A program made the position numbers and the translations under genes. The notes beneath the pieces are model-generated. The model saw only the letters and a program-made list of their open reading frames with translations. It ran no database searches and was not told the DNA's origin. Source: an uncultured Rhodocyclaceae bacterium (GTDB lineage: Bacteria > Pseudomonadota > Gammaproteobacteria > Burkholderiales > Rhodocyclaceae). From it: DNA of 64,000 nucleotides. The stretch is from positions 868,001 to 932,000 of the forward strand of contig CAJQTY010000001.1 in assembly GCA_907163075.1 (NCBI GenBank). The letters run 5' to 3'. Shown one piece after another: positions 11,886 through 21,297 of the stretch (its first letter is position 1; each line of letters opens with the position of its first letter).

Positions 11886-12671
11886 CTACAGCATATTCTC
11901 CAGGAACGCCCGCGTGCGCGGGTGTTCAGGAGAAGCAAACAACTCCCGTGACGGGCGCGATTCGAGGATCTCACCGCCGTCCATGAATACGACGCGGCTG
12001 GCCACCTCGCGGGCAAACGCCATTTCGTGGGTCACCACGAGCATGGTCATGCGCTCTTCGGCCAGTTCGCGCATGGTGCGCAGCACTTCACCGGTGAGTT
12101 CGGGGTCGAGCGCCGAGGTCGGTTCGTCGAAGAGCATGATGTCCGGCTCCATGGCCAGCGCCCTGGCGATCGCCACACGCTGTTTCTGCCCGCCGGAAAG
12201 CCGCGAGGGGTAGCTGTCGCGCTTGTCAAGCAGGCCGACCTTGCGCAGCAGTTTCTCGGCCTCGGGGATCACGTCGTCGCGGCGCAGACCCTTGACCGTG
12301 AGCGGCGCCTCGATGACGTTCTGCAACACGGTCATGTGCGGGAACAGGTTGAAGTGCTGGAAGACCATGCCCATCTTGCCGCAGATGCGGCGCAGGTCGA
12401 CGTCCGGCACGTAGTGGCAGACGCCGCGCGCGTCGGTCGATACCAGCGTTTCGCCTTCGATGTCGATACGCCCGCGATTGATCGTTTCGAGATGGTTGAG
12501 GCAACGCAGGAAGGTACTCTTGCCGGACCCCGACGGGCCGATGACGGCCACCACCTCGCCCCTGGCGATATCCAGCGCCACGCCCTTGAGCACTTCGAGC
12601 GCGCCGAAACGCTTGTGCACGTCGTGGGCGTGAACCATCGGGCCGGGTGCGCTATTCGTCGTAGACCGCAT
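11886..12671 (-). CDS. Polar amino acid ABC transporter ATP-binding protein
   Basis: A 261-residue ATPase of the GlnQ/HisP group that powers uptake through the adjacent permease. It shows Walker A GPSGSGKST (about residues 43-51), signature LSGGQKQR (near 157), and Walker B LFDEPTSALDP. The ATG at 12671 lies inside the permease gene end (20-base overlap) behind a good GGAAAAGAAG ribosome binding site. A later ATG at 12638 is possible. Substrate specificity cannot be read from the ATPase. Confidence 0.93.
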   Translation of the reverse strand: MRSTTNSAPGPMVHAHDVHKRFGALEVLKGVALDIARGEVVAVIGPSGSGKSTFLRCLNHLETINRGRIDIEGETLVSTDARGVCHYVPDVDLRRICGKMGMVFQHFNLFPHMTVLQNVIEAPLTVKGLRRDDVIPEAEKLLRKVGLLDKRDSYPSRLSGGQKQRVAIARALAMEPDIMLFDEPTSALDPELTGEVLRTMRELAEERMTMLVVTHEMAFAREVASRVVFMDGGEILESRPSRELFASPEHPRTRAFLENML

Positions 12672-13305
12672 ACTTCTTTTCCAGATGCTGGAAGCCGAGG
12701 GTCAGCACCAGCGTCATCAGCAGATAGAAGCCGGCGGCGACCACGAAAGGCGTCGTCGTGAAGTCGCGCTGGACGATGCCGCGCGCCGCGCGCAGCAGGT
12801 CGTTCATGGCCAGCACGTAGATCAGCGAAGTGTCCTTGACCAGCGTGATGGTCTCGTTGCTCATTGGCGGCAGGATGCGCTTGACGACCTGCGGCAGGAC
12901 GATGCGCCGCATCGTTTGCGTGTAGGTCAACCCGAGCACCCGCGCGCCCTCGTATTGCCCGCGATCGATCGACTGGATGCCGGCACGGAAAATCTCGGCG
13001 AAATACGCGGCATAGTTGAGCACGAAGGCGACGATGGCCGAAGGAAAGTCCGGCAGGCGAATGCCGATCACCGGAACGAAAGGCAGCGCGAAATAGATGA
13101 ACAGCATCTGCAGCATGAGCGGCGTGCCGCGCATCAGCCAGATGTAGCCGTTGACGAATCCGCTGACGACCTTGAAGCGCGAAATTCGCAGCAGTGCCAG
13201 GCACAGGCCGAACGGCACCGACAGGACGAGCGTGATCAGGAAAACCTGGATGGTGACCCCCGTTCCCTGGATCAGGGGTCCCATGATGTCGAGCACGTAG
13301 TTCAT
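12652..13305 (-). CDS. Polar amino acid ABC transporter permease
   Basis: A 217-residue inner-membrane subunit of the HisM/GlnP family with about five hydrophobic segments and the EAA loop (around YEGARVLGLTYTQTMRRIVLPQ) that docks onto the ATPase. Only one permease gene is present, so the transporter probably uses a homodimer. It lies between the solute-binding lipoprotein gene, 136 bases upstream and separated by a repeat, and the ATPase gene. Confidence 0.93.
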   Translation of the reverse strand: MNYVLDIMGPLIQGTGVTIQVFLITLVLSVPFGLCLALLRISRFKVVSGFVNGYIWLMRGTPLMLQMLFIYFALPFVPVIGIRLPDFPSAIVAFVLNYAAYFAEIFRAGIQSIDRGQYEGARVLGLTYTQTMRRIVLPQVVKRILPPMSNETITLVKDTSLIYVLAMNDLLRAARGIVQRDFTTTPFVVAAGFYLLMTLVLTLGFQHLEKKYAVYDE

Positions 13306-13324
13306 GGCTTAGTGCTGAAGGTGA

Positions 13325-13432
13325 ACAGCGAACCACCAAGGCACGAAGGCACAAAGCTCCACCAGGGAAGGCGCTTGTACTTGAATATCCTGGTGCATCC
13401 TGGTGCCCTGCGTGTCTTGGTGGTTCGCATTT
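13325..13432. repeat. Dispersed intergenic repeat, ACCACCAAG/CTTGGTGGT type, copy 2
   Basis: Fills the gap between permease and binding-protein genes. It starts with GAACCACCAAGGCACGAAGG and ends with GTCTTGGTGGTTCGCA, so its ends are inverted copies of each other, as in the block at 6838-6970. It is transcribed within the presumed operon and could fold into an RNA hairpin. Confidence 0.6.
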
Positions 13433-13441
13433 CTCCAGCGT

Positions 13442-14251
13442 CTACTTCTTGATGATGTCCTTGCCGAACCACTTGGTCGAAATCGCCGCGGCGGCGCCGT
13501 CCGTCTTCATGTCGTCCATCGCCTTCTGGATCTTGGCCATCAACTCCTTGTCGTCCTTGCGCGTACCGACGCCGTAGTCTTCGGTCCCGAAGTTTTCATC
13601 GAGCACGCGGTATTCGCCCGGCTTCTTGGCGGCGTAGTAGCGACCGACGACTTCATCGACCACCAGCGCATCGAGGCGCCCGGCCGAGAGGTCCATCAGC
13701 GCCGTGACGTTGTCGGGGAACTTCTTCAGTTCCTTAATCGACTTGGCGGTCGCCGCGTCCTTCTGCACGGCTTCGACCGCGCTGCTGCCGTCCTGCACGC
13801 CGACCACCTTGCCGGCCAGTTCGGCCTTGGTCTTGATCGGCGACTTGTCGACGACGACGACAATCTGGCGGTTCTCAAGATAGGGCGTGGTAAACAGGAT
13901 GTTGGCCTTGCGCTCCTCGGTGATCGTCAGGCCGTTCCACAGCACGTCGACACGCTTGCCGTTCAGTTCGGCTTCCTTGGCGTTCCAGTCGATCGGCTTG
14001 AAGCTGACCTCGGCGCCCAGGCGCTTGCCGGCCTCTCTGGCCAGATCGATGTCGAAACCGACCAGTTCGTTCTTCTCGTCGCGGAAGCCCATCGGCGGGA
14101 AATTGTCATCCAGGCCGACCACGATGGCGGCGGCGGGAGCGGGCGCAGCGGCGGGCGCGGCGGCAACCGGGGCCGCTTCCTTCTTGCCGCAGCCGGAGAG
14201 CAGAACACCGGCGACCAGAGCGACGATCAACAGCGAGATATTCTTTTTCAT
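13442..14251 (-). CDS. Amino acid ABC transporter substrate-binding lipoprotein
   Basis: A 269-residue periplasmic binding protein (SBP_bac_3). The N terminus is a lipoprotein signal with lipobox LLSGC, followed by an Ala/Pro linker and the two-lobed fold beginning IVVGLDDNFPPMGF. The motif GFDIDLAREAGKRLGAEV is typical of amino acid receptors. The ATG at 14251 has ACAGGAAG just upstream. It heads the cassette with the permease and ATPase genes. Likely substrate is a polar or acidic amino acid; this is inference. Confidence 0.92.
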   Translation of the reverse strand: MKKNISLLIVALVAGVLLSGCGKKEAAPVAAAPAAAPAPAAAIVVGLDDNFPPMGFRDEKNELVGFDIDLAREAGKRLGAEVSFKPIDWNAKEAELNGKRVDVLWNGLTITEERKANILFTTPYLENRQIVVVVDKSPIKTKAELAGKVVGVQDGSSAVEAVQKDAATAKSIKELKKFPDNVTALMDLSAGRLDALVVDEVVGRYYAAKKPGEYRVLDENFGTEDYGVGTRKDDKELMAKIQKAMDDMKTDGAAAAISTKWFGKDIIKK

Positions 14252-14292
14252 GTTTTCTTCCTGTGAGATAAAAATGGTTTGACAGCGGAACA

Positions 14293-15522
14293 TTAGTGCG
14301 CGGCGGGCTCGCGCGGCAGCAGCAGATTGAGCACGACGGCGAGCACGCCGCACAGGCTGATGCCCTGCAGCGAGAAGCTGCCGATGGTCAGCCCGAGGCC
14401 GCCGATACCGGTGACCAGCGTGACCGAAACGATGCACAGGTTGCGCGCGCTGGAAAGATCGACGCGCCCGTCCATGATCGTCTTGAGGCCGATGCCGGCA
14501 ATCGAGCCGAAGAGCAGCATCATGATGCCGCCCATGACCGGCATCGGGATGGTCTGCAGGAAGGCGCCAAACTTGCCGACGAAGGCCATCAGGATGGCGA
14601 AACACGCCGCCCAGGTCATTACCACCGGGTTGTAGTTCTTGGTCAGCATCACCGCGCCGGTAACTTCGCCGTAGGTGGTTACCGGCGGACCGCCGAACAG
14701 ACCGGCGATGTTGACCGCCAGGCCGTCGCCGAGCAGCGTGCGGTGCAGGCCGGGCGATTCGGTGAAGTCCTTGCCGGTCACCGAACCGATGGCGAGAATG
14801 CCGCCGACGTGCTCGACGATCGGCGCGATGGCCACCGGAATCATGAACAGGATCGCCGCCAGGTTGAACTCCGGCGCACCGAAGTTTGGCACGGCCAGCC
14901 ACGCCGCCTCGGTCACCTTGGAAAAATCAACGATTCCCATGAAAATCGAAACGACGTAGCCGACCGCCACGCCGACCAGGATGGGTACCAGCTTGAGCAG
15001 CTTCCTGGCGCGAATCGCCGTGAGCATGGTGGCCGCCAGCGAAATGGCGGCGATCGACAACGCGGTGCCATAGGGCACCACCTGCTGATCGCCGGCCTTG
15101 CCGGTGGCCATGCCGACCGCCACCTGGGCCAGACCGAGGCCGATGACCATGACCACCGGGCCGATGACGACCGGCGGCAGCAAATGGTGGATGAAGCCGA
15201 CGCCGCGCCATTTGACCAGACCCGCCGCGACGTAATAGAAGAAGCTCGCCGAGGCCAGCGCGCCGAGCGTCGCCGGCATGCCCCAGGTCTGCACCGAGTA
15301 GATCACGGGCGCGATGAAGGCGAAGCTGGAGCCAAGATAGATCGGCACCTGGCGTTTCGTGCAGGCCTGGAAGACGAGCGTGCCGATACCGGCGCCAAGC
15401 AATGCCAGACTGGGATTGAGCCCGGTCAGCAGGGGCACCAGGACGGTGGCGCCAAAGGCGACGAAAAGGATCTGGGCACCGGAAAGCGCGGTGCGCCAGA
15501 CGGGTTCACTTGCATTGCTCAT
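14293..15522 (-). CDS. uraA: Uracil:proton symporter UraA (NCS2 family)
   Basis: A 409-residue inner-membrane protein of the nucleobase-ascorbate transporter family with about 12-14 hydrophobic segments and the conserved QxxTxxGExxG-like region PPVTTYGEVTGAV. It imports uracil. It begins 8 bases after upp, the salvage enzyme for the same substrate, so uptake and phosphoribosylation are co-transcribed. The start at 15522 gives the usual NCS2 N terminus. Confidence 0.95.
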   Translation of the reverse strand: MSNASEPVWRTALSGAQILFVAFGATVLVPLLTGLNPSLALLGAGIGTLVFQACTKRQVPIYLGSSFAFIAPVIYSVQTWGMPATLGALASASFFYYVAAGLVKWRGVGFIHHLLPPVVIGPVVMVIGLGLAQVAVGMATGKAGDQQVVPYGTALSIAAISLAATMLTAIRARKLLKLVPILVGVAVGYVVSIFMGIVDFSKVTEAAWLAVPNFGAPEFNLAAILFMIPVAIAPIVEHVGGILAIGSVTGKDFTESPGLHRTLLGDGLAVNIAGLFGGPPVTTYGEVTGAVMLTKNYNPVVMTWAACFAILMAFVGKFGAFLQTIPMPVMGGIMMLLFGSIAGIGLKTIMDGRVDLSSARNLCIVSVTLVTGIGGLGLTIGSFSLQGISLCGVLAVVLNLLLPREPAAH

Positions 15523-15530
15523 TGCTATTC

Positions 15531-16157
15531 CTATTTGGTTCCGAAAATCTTGTCGCCCGCGTCGCCCAGTCCGGGGATGATGTAACCGATCTCGTTGAGA
15601 TGACTGTCGATCGCCGCGGTGTAAACATCCACGTCGGGATGCGCCGCCTGCAGCGCCTTGATGCCTTCCGGCGCCGCCACCAGCACCAGGGCTCGCACAT
15701 GCCGGCAGCCGTTGCGCTTGAGCATGTCGATGGTGGCGATGAGCGAGCCGCCGGTCGCCAGCATGGGGTCGATGATCAGCGCCATGCGCTCGTCGAGCTG
15801 GCCGACGAAGCGCTCGAAGTAGGGTTCGGGCATCAGCGTCTCGTGGTTGCGCGCGATCCCGACGACGCTCACCTTGGCACTCGGGATCAGGTCGAGCACG
15901 CCGTCCAGCATGCCCAGGCCGGCACGCAGGATCGGCACGATGGAAACCTTCTTGCCCTTGATCTGGTCGATGTCCACCGGCCCCGCCCAGCCCTGGATCA
16001 CGCAGCGCTCCATCTCGAAGTCGCGGCAGGCTTCGTAGGTCAGCAGGCGGGCCAGCTCCGCGGTCAGCTCGCGGAACTTCTTGGTACTGATGTTGACCTC
16101 GCGAAGAAGCCCGATTTTGTGCTTGACGAGCGGGTGGCAGACTTCGATGACCGACAT
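15531..16157 (-). CDS. upp: Uracil phosphoribosyltransferase
   Basis: Converts uracil and PRPP to UMP in pyrimidine salvage. The product is 208 residues, exactly the usual length. The PRPP-binding loop reads DPMLATGGS, and the N terminus ([14 protein letters not shown]) and C terminus ([17 protein letters not shown]) are textbook UPRT. First gene of the upp-uraA operon, divergent from bcp across 161 bases. Confidence 0.98.
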   Translation of the reverse strand: MSVIEVCHPLVKHKIGLLREVNISTKKFRELTAELARLLTYEACRDFEMERCVIQGWAGPVDIDQIKGKKVSIVPILRAGLGMLDGVLDLIPSAKVSVVGIARNHETLMPEPYFERFVGQLDERMALIIDPMLATGGSLIATIDMLKRNGCRHVRALVLVAAPEGIKALQAAHPDVDVYTAAIDSHLNEIGYIIPGLGDAGDKIFGTK

Positions 16158-16318
16158 GACATACTCCGGAAAAAAGGCGCGGGCTGGCAAACCTGCTAAG
16201 GTTATCCGATTCGGTGCCAAAGCGCATCCCCAAAAGTCGATTTGACGCCCATCCGACTTGACCGGCCGGCACATTTCTTACAACAATCGAAGCCTGACCA
16301 CATCATGGAAGCCCCAAA

Positions 16319-16774
16319 ATGATCGACCAGATCGTCACCGACTTCAGCCTTCCGGCCACCGGCGGGAAAGATTTCACGCTTTCCGACTGGCGCGGAAAAA
16401 AAATCGTCATCTATTTCTACCCGAAAGACAGCACTCCCGGCTGCACCACCGAAGCGCAGCAGTTTCGCGACCTTTACCCGGCTTTCGTGGAGGCTGGCGG
16501 CGAGGTCGTCGGCGTATCGCGCGACAGCATTCGCTCGCACGAAAACTTCAGGAGCAAACAGAATTTGCCCTTCGCTCTGCTGTCCGACACTGACGAACGG
16601 CTGTGCAAGCAATTTTCTGTCATCAAGGAGAAAAAGATGTACGGCAAGCTGGTGCGCGGCATCGAGCGCAGCACCTTCGTCATCGATGGACACGGCGTGC
16701 TGCGGCATGAGTGGCGCGGCGTCAAGGTACCGGAACACGCGCAGGCCGTGCTCGACGTCGTGAAATCGCTCTGA
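16319..16774 (+). CDS. bcp: Thiol peroxidase of the Bcp/PrxQ family
   Basis: A 151-residue cytoplasmic peroxiredoxin that reduces hydroperoxides using thioredoxin. The peroxidatic cysteine is C42 in DSTPGCT. The resolving cysteine five residues later, present in E. coli Bcp, is absent (position 47 is Ala). The only other cysteine is C96 in DERLCKQF, matching the alternative helix-3 resolving position of some PrxQ proteins. It lies 40 bases before the PhoH gene. Confidence 0.93.
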   Translation: MIDQIVTDFSLPATGGKDFTLSDWRGKKIVIYFYPKDSTPGCTTEAQQFRDLYPAFVEAGGEVVGVSRDSIRSHENFRSKQNLPFALLSDTDERLCKQFSVIKEKKMYGKLVRGIERSTFVIDGHGVLRHEWRGVKVPEHAQAVLDVVKSL

Positions 16775-16813
16775 TCAGCGCCAGCCCACAAAAATAGACG
16801 GAGACCCCCGTTC

Positions 16814-18244
16814 ATGGCCCATAAGACAGCCAGCCGCGCCAAGGCAAAGAAAACCGCCAGCACGTCGACCAAGCTCTTTATTCTCGACACCAACGTGCTC
16901 CTGCACGACCCGACCAGCGTTTACCGCTTCGAGGAGCACGACGTTTTCCTGCCGATCATGACGCTGGAAGAACTCGACGATCACAAGAAGGGCATGTCCG
17001 AAGTGTCACGCAATGCCCGGCAGGTCACGCGCACGCTGGACGAAATCGTCAGCAGCCATACCGAGGCCATCGAGCAGGGCATCGCCCTCTTCGGGCCCTC
17101 GCGCAAGCTCGCCAGCGGACGCCTCTTTCTGCAGACAGAAGCCATTTCCAACGATTTGCCGACCGGGCTGCCGACGGCCAAGGCCGACAACCAGATCCTG
17201 GCCGTCGTCATCCACCTGCAGCGACTGAACCCTGACCGCGCCGTCATCCTGGTGTCCAAGGACATCAACATGCGCATCAAGGCCTGTGCGCTCGGTCTGG
17301 AGGCGCAGGACTATTTCAACGACAAGGTGCTGGAAGACACCGACCTGCTGTACACCGGAATCCTCGAACTGCCCGCGAGTTTCTGGGACAGGCATGGCCA
17401 GGGAATGGAATCCTGGAAGCGCGAAAGCCGCACCCTCTATCGCGTCAGCGGGCCGCTCTGCCCGAAACTCCTGGTCAACGAGTTCCTCTACCAGGAAGGC
17501 GAGCAGCCGTTCTACGCCATCGTCCGCGCCGTCTCCGGAAAAACCGCGCAGTTCGAGACACTGACCGACTATACACACCCGAAGAACGGCGTCTGGGGCA
17601 TTACGGCGCGCAACCGCGAACAGAATTTCGCGCTCAACCTGCTGATGGACCCGGAAATCGATTTCGTCACCCTGCTCGGCCAGGCCGGGACCGGAAAAAC
17701 CCTGCTGACGCTCGCCGCCGCGCTGACCCAGGTGCTTGATACCAAGCTTTATACGGAAATCATCATGACCCGGGTGACGGTGCCGGTTGGCGAGGACATC
17801 GGCTTCCTGCCGGGTACCGAGGAGGAAAAAATGGGCCCCTGGATGGGCGCCCTCGAAGACAACCTGGAAGTACTCAACCACACCGACGAAACGGGCGGCG
17901 AATGGGGACGCGCCGCGACGCATGACCTGATTCGCCACCGGATCAAGATCAAGTCGCTCAACTTCATGCGCGGGCGGACCTTCCTCAACAAGTTCCTGAT
18001 CATCGACGAGGCGCAAAACCTGACGCCGAAACAGATGAAAACCCTGATCACGCGCGCCGGCCCCGGCACCAAGGTCGTCTGCATGGGCAACATCGCGCAG
18101 ATCGACACGCCTTACCTGACCGAAGGCAGTTCAGGCCTGACCTACGTGGTCGATCGCTTCAAGGGTTGGGAACACTCCGGCCACGTCACACTGCAACGCG
18201 GCGAACGCTCCCGCCTGGCCGACCACGCGGCCGAAGTGTTATAA
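16814..18244 (+). CDS. PIN-PhoH fusion ATPase (YlaK-like)
   Basis: A 476-residue protein. The N-terminal PIN ribonuclease domain (about 20-150) has acidic residues in FILDTNVLL and LEELDDHK. The C-terminal PhoH ATPase domain (about 265-470) has Walker A GQAGTGKT near residue 290 and Walker B FLIIDEAQN. Members of the PhoH2 class act as coupled RNA helicase/ribonucleases; here the role is inferred from architecture. A rho-independent terminator follows. Confidence 0.93.
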   Translation: MAHKTASRAKAKKTASTSTKLFILDTNVLLHDPTSVYRFEEHDVFLPIMTLEELDDHKKGMSEVSRNARQVTRTLDEIVSSHTEAIEQGIALFGPSRKLASGRLFLQTEAISNDLPTGLPTAKADNQILAVVIHLQRLNPDRAVILVSKDINMRIKACALGLEAQDYFNDKVLEDTDLLYTGILELPASFWDRHGQGMESWKRESRTLYRVSGPLCPKLLVNEFLYQEGEQPFYAIVRAVSGKTAQFETLTDYTHPKNGVWGITARNREQNFALNLLMDPEIDFVTLLGQAGTGKTLLTLAAALTQVLDTKLYTEIIMTRVTVPVGEDIGFLPGTEEEKMGPWMGALEDNLEVLNHTDETGGEWGRAATHDLIRHRIKIKSLNFMRGRTFLNKFLIIDEAQNLTPKQMKTLITRAGPGTKVVCMGNIAQIDTPYLTEGSSGLTYVVDRFKGWEHSGHVTLQRGERSRLADHAAEVL

Positions 18245-18261
18245 TTCCTGCCATTCATCGA

Positions 18262-18293
18262 GCCGTGTCCTGTGACACGGCTTTGTCGTTTTT
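18262..18293 (+). terminator. Rho-independent terminator after the PIN-PhoH gene
   Basis: An 8-bp perfect stem GCCGTGTC/GACACGGC with a CTGT loop is followed by TTTGTCGTTTTT. It starts 17 bases after the stop codon and precedes the transglutaminase-like gene. Confidence 0.8.
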
Positions 18294-18354
18294 GCCAACC
18301 GAACCGCGGTGCCTCCCCGGCACTGACCGTATTCAACGCCTTCCGGAGAGTCTA

Positions 18355-19602
18355 TTGAAACGACGAGACTTCCTTGCCGCCTCGGCCATTTTCTCGCTGC
18401 TGGCCAGTTCGCCCACATACGCGGCAAAAAAAGCAAGCGCGAAAAAGCCTGCCGCCAAATCAAACAGCAAAGCGAGCAGCAAAGCTAAAAGCAGTTCGAA
18501 AAGCAAATCGAAGTCGGCAAAGCCGGCCGTCCGCGCGGCGACCCCGGCGCCCGCGCCCCCCGTGGCACACATCGAATCGCCCGCCGAACCGCGCAACGTC
18601 CTCAGCCTGCCGGACGAACCATTGGCGCAGTGGCGAACCTATGACATCCGTTCGACCATCGTGCTCAACCGCATTAACGGCAAGGCACGCGCATGGCTTC
18701 CGCTGGCCCAGTACAAGGACACGCCCTGGCAGCGCTCGCTCGGCCACAACTGGCAGGGGAACTTCGTCAGCGCCGGCATCTATCGCGACCCGGTCGCGGA
18801 AATGGAAGTTTTCTATGCCGACTGGGCGGAAGGTGTGAGCAACCCGCAGTTGCAGATCGTCAGCCAGGTCGCCACGCAGGACCGCCATTTCGACATCACG
18901 CGTCGCGGCGCAATCGCCGAACGCACCGAAGTCCTGCGCCGCTGCCTGCAATCGACGGACCTCGTACCGCTCGACGGCATCGTCCAGCGGACGGCCGAAC
19001 GCGCCATCGGCCGCATCAAGGATCCGCTGGCGCAAAGCAAGGCGATCTATGAATGGGTCGTGGAAAACACCTCCTACGACCCGTTCATGAAGCGCGTCGG
19101 CAACGTCAACGTCGCCAGCATGCTTGAAAGCGGCGACCTGTTCGGCCGCAGCGCCGACATCGCGCTGCTCTTCGTCGGCCTGTGCCGCTCGCTCGGCATA
19201 CCGGCGCGCCCGGTATTCGGCCTGCGCATGGACAGTTCGCGGCTCTTTGGCAGCCTCGGTGCGAACGGCAACCTGAGCACGGCGCAACACTGCCGGGCCG
19301 AGTTCTACGCGCCGGGTTATGGCTGGATTCCGGTCGACCCGTCCGACGTGCGCAAGGCAATCAGGGATGAACGCCTGGGCAGCGGCGACTCCAAACTGAC
19401 CGTGCTGAGAAAGCTGCTTTTCGGTTTCTGGGAAATGAACTGGATCAGTTTCAACGCCGCCCAGGATGTCGGTCTGCGCGGATCGTCGGGGAAAACGCTG
19501 GCCTACCTGGCCTACCCCGAGGTTGAAACCGCCGACGGCCGCTTCGACAGCCTGGAGACCAGCCGTTTCACCTACAACGTGACCGCCAGCCGCGTCGACT
19601 GA
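18355..19602 (+). CDS. Exported transglutaminase-fold protein, catalytic Cys replaced by Ser
   Basis: About 415 residues. The start is a TTG at 18355 with CGGAGAG seven bases upstream. The N terminus KRRDFLAASAIFSLLASSPTYA resembles a Tat signal (RRxFL). A 50-residue Lys/Ser/Ala-rich linker follows. The core fits bacterial transglutaminase-like proteins: YEWVVENTSYDP, then GRSADIALLFVGLCRSLGIPAR, then QHCRAEFYAPGYGW and VDPSDVRK carrying the His and Asp. In homologs I know, the first motif is GKCAD with the nucleophilic Cys. Here it is GRSAD (codon AGC at 19150-19152), one base from TGC. The protein is therefore probably a noncatalytic or altered member. A downstream Cys at the FVGLCR position is unlikely to substitute. 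Confidence 0.75.
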   Translation: MKRRDFLAASAIFSLLASSPTYAAKKASAKKPAAKSNSKASSKAKSSSKSKSKSAKPAVRAATPAPAPPVAHIESPAEPRNVLSLPDEPLAQWRTYDIRSTIVLNRINGKARAWLPLAQYKDTPWQRSLGHNWQGNFVSAGIYRDPVAEMEVFYADWAEGVSNPQLQIVSQVATQDRHFDITRRGAIAERTEVLRRCLQSTDLVPLDGIVQRTAERAIGRIKDPLAQSKAIYEWVVENTSYDPFMKRVGNVNVASMLESGDLFGRSADIALLFVGLCRSLGIPARPVFGLRMDSSRLFGSLGANGNLSTAQHCRAEFYAPGYGWIPVDPSDVRKAIRDERLGSGDSKLTVLRKLLFGFWEMNWISFNAAQDVGLRGSSGKTLAYLAYPEVETADGRFDSLETSRFTYNVTASRVD

Positions 19603-19720
19603 GCACTACGAAGACGAAACGGAAGCGGGTTTGCTGTTGGGGAAGCGGCCGAGCAGACGAACGCTTCGATGATGTTCATGGGCAGGCGCACGCTGGCCTG
19701 CCCCCTCCCCCGCTTACCGC

Positions 19721-21133
19721 TCAATAAGACCCCGGATTGGCGTAATTCTCGAATCGCGTGTATTCGCCGACAAAGGTCAGGCGCACCATGCCGATCGGGC
19801 CGTTACGCTGCTTGCCGATGATGATTTCGGCGCTGCCCTTTTCCGGCGTATCGGGGTTGTACACTTCGTCGCGATAGATGAACATGATCACGTCGGCGTC
19901 CTGCTCGATGGCGCCGGACTCGCGCAGGTCGGACATCACCGGGCGCTTGTTCGGCCGCTGTTCAAGCGAACGGTTGAGCTGCGAAAGCGCCATCACCGGA
20001 ACGTTCAGCTCCTTGGCCAGGCTTTTCAGCGAGCGCGAGATTTCCGAAATCTCGGTAGCCCGGTTTTCGCCCTGCCCGGTCGCCGACATCAGCTGCAGAT
20101 AGTCGATGACGATCAGGCCGAGCTTGCCGCATTGCCGGTGCAGACGGCGCGCCCGGGCGCGCAGGTCGATCGGGTTGAGCGCCGGCGTTTCGTCGATGTA
20201 CAGCGGCGCTTCGTGCATCTTGCCGAGCGCGAAGGATAGGCGCGACCACTCGTCGTCGTTGAGGCGGCCGGTGCGTACGCGGTGCGCGTCGAGCTTGCCG
20301 ACCGACGAGAGCATGCGCATGGCGAGCTGCGTGCCGCCCATTTCCATCGAAAACACCGCGACCGGCAAGCCGACTTCGATCGCCACGTGTTCGGCCATGT
20401 TCAGCGCAAACGAGGTCTTGCCCATCGACGGTCGTCCGGCGACGATCAGCAGATCGCCGGGTTGCAGGCCCGAAGTCTTGGCGTCCAGATCGTGATAGCC
20501 GGTCGGCACCCCGGTGATATCCGAGGGATTATCCCGGTCGTGCAGTTCCTGGATGCGCTCGACAACCTGCGTGAGCAGGGGATTGATGTGCTGAAAACCG
20601 GTCTGATGACGGAAACCACCTTCGGCGATGGCAAAGACCTTGGCCTCGGCCTCGTCGAGCAACTGCTTCGGATCGCGGCCGAGCGGGTTGAACGCGCTGC
20701 CGGCGATCTCGTCGCCGGCCGTAACCAGTTGTCGCAGGACGGCCCGCTCGCGGACGATTTCGGCGTAACGCCGGATATTCGCCGCCGAGGGAGTATTGGC
20801 GGCCAGTTCGCCGAGATAGGCCAGGCCGCCGGTCTCGCTGCCCTCGCCGGACTGATCGAGGCCTTCGGCCACGGTCACCACGTCAACCGGCTTGCTGCGC
20901 TCAAGCAGCTTGCGAATCTGGCGATAAATGCGCTTGTGTTCGTCGCGATAAAAATCGCCTTCGCCGACCAGGTCGGCGATCTTGTCGAATGCGGCGTTAT
21001 CGAGCAGCAAGCCGCCGAGGACCGATTGCTCGGCCTCAATCGAATGCGGCGGAATGCGCAGATGGGCCAGCGCCGGGTCGAGCTGGATGTTTGGTGAATT
21101 CTTTGAATGAGCTGAATTGAACGACTTGGCCAT
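19721..21133 (-). CDS. dnaB: Replicative DNA helicase DnaB
   Basis: Hexameric 5'-3' helicase that unwinds the replication fork. The product has 470 residues. The N-terminal domain starts PPHSIEAEQSVLGGLL, a universal DnaB motif. The RecA-like domain has Walker A AGRPSMGKTS near residue 235 and conserved QLNRSLEQRPNKRP. No intein interrupts it. It is monocistronic here; the convergent gap to the transglutaminase-like gene contains only a GC hairpin without a U-tract. Confidence 0.98.
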   Translation of the reverse strand: MAKSFNSAHSKNSPNIQLDPALAHLRIPPHSIEAEQSVLGGLLLDNAAFDKIADLVGEGDFYRDEHKRIYRQIRKLLERSKPVDVVTVAEGLDQSGEGSETGGLAYLGELAANTPSAANIRRYAEIVRERAVLRQLVTAGDEIAGSAFNPLGRDPKQLLDEAEAKVFAIAEGGFRHQTGFQHINPLLTQVVERIQELHDRDNPSDITGVPTGYHDLDAKTSGLQPGDLLIVAGRPSMGKTSFALNMAEHVAIEVGLPVAVFSMEMGGTQLAMRMLSSVGKLDAHRVRTGRLNDDEWSRLSFALGKMHEAPLYIDETPALNPIDLRARARRLHRQCGKLGLIVIDYLQLMSATGQGENRATEISEISRSLKSLAKELNVPVMALSQLNRSLEQRPNKRPVMSDLRESGAIEQDADVIMFIYRDEVYNPDTPEKGSAEIIIGKQRNGPIGMVRLTFVGEYTRFENYANPGSY

Positions 21134-21297
21134 AAAACGTCCGGTGCGTGAAGCGAAACAGGCGAGCCGTGAGTTTAGCGCATCGGATCAAGTTGGCGCC
21201 AAACAACGGAACACTCCGGCCGATCATGGTGTAGCGCGGGCCGACCTGGCGTAAACTGGCGGATTGCGCCGCGCTGGCGACTTCAGGATGATCACGG

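Noticed and set aside
19680-19703. GGGCAGGC/GCCTGCCC hairpin between the transglutaminase-like gene and dnaB as a terminator
   Set aside because: No U-tract follows on either strand; at best it is a rho-independent-like stem of unknown use.
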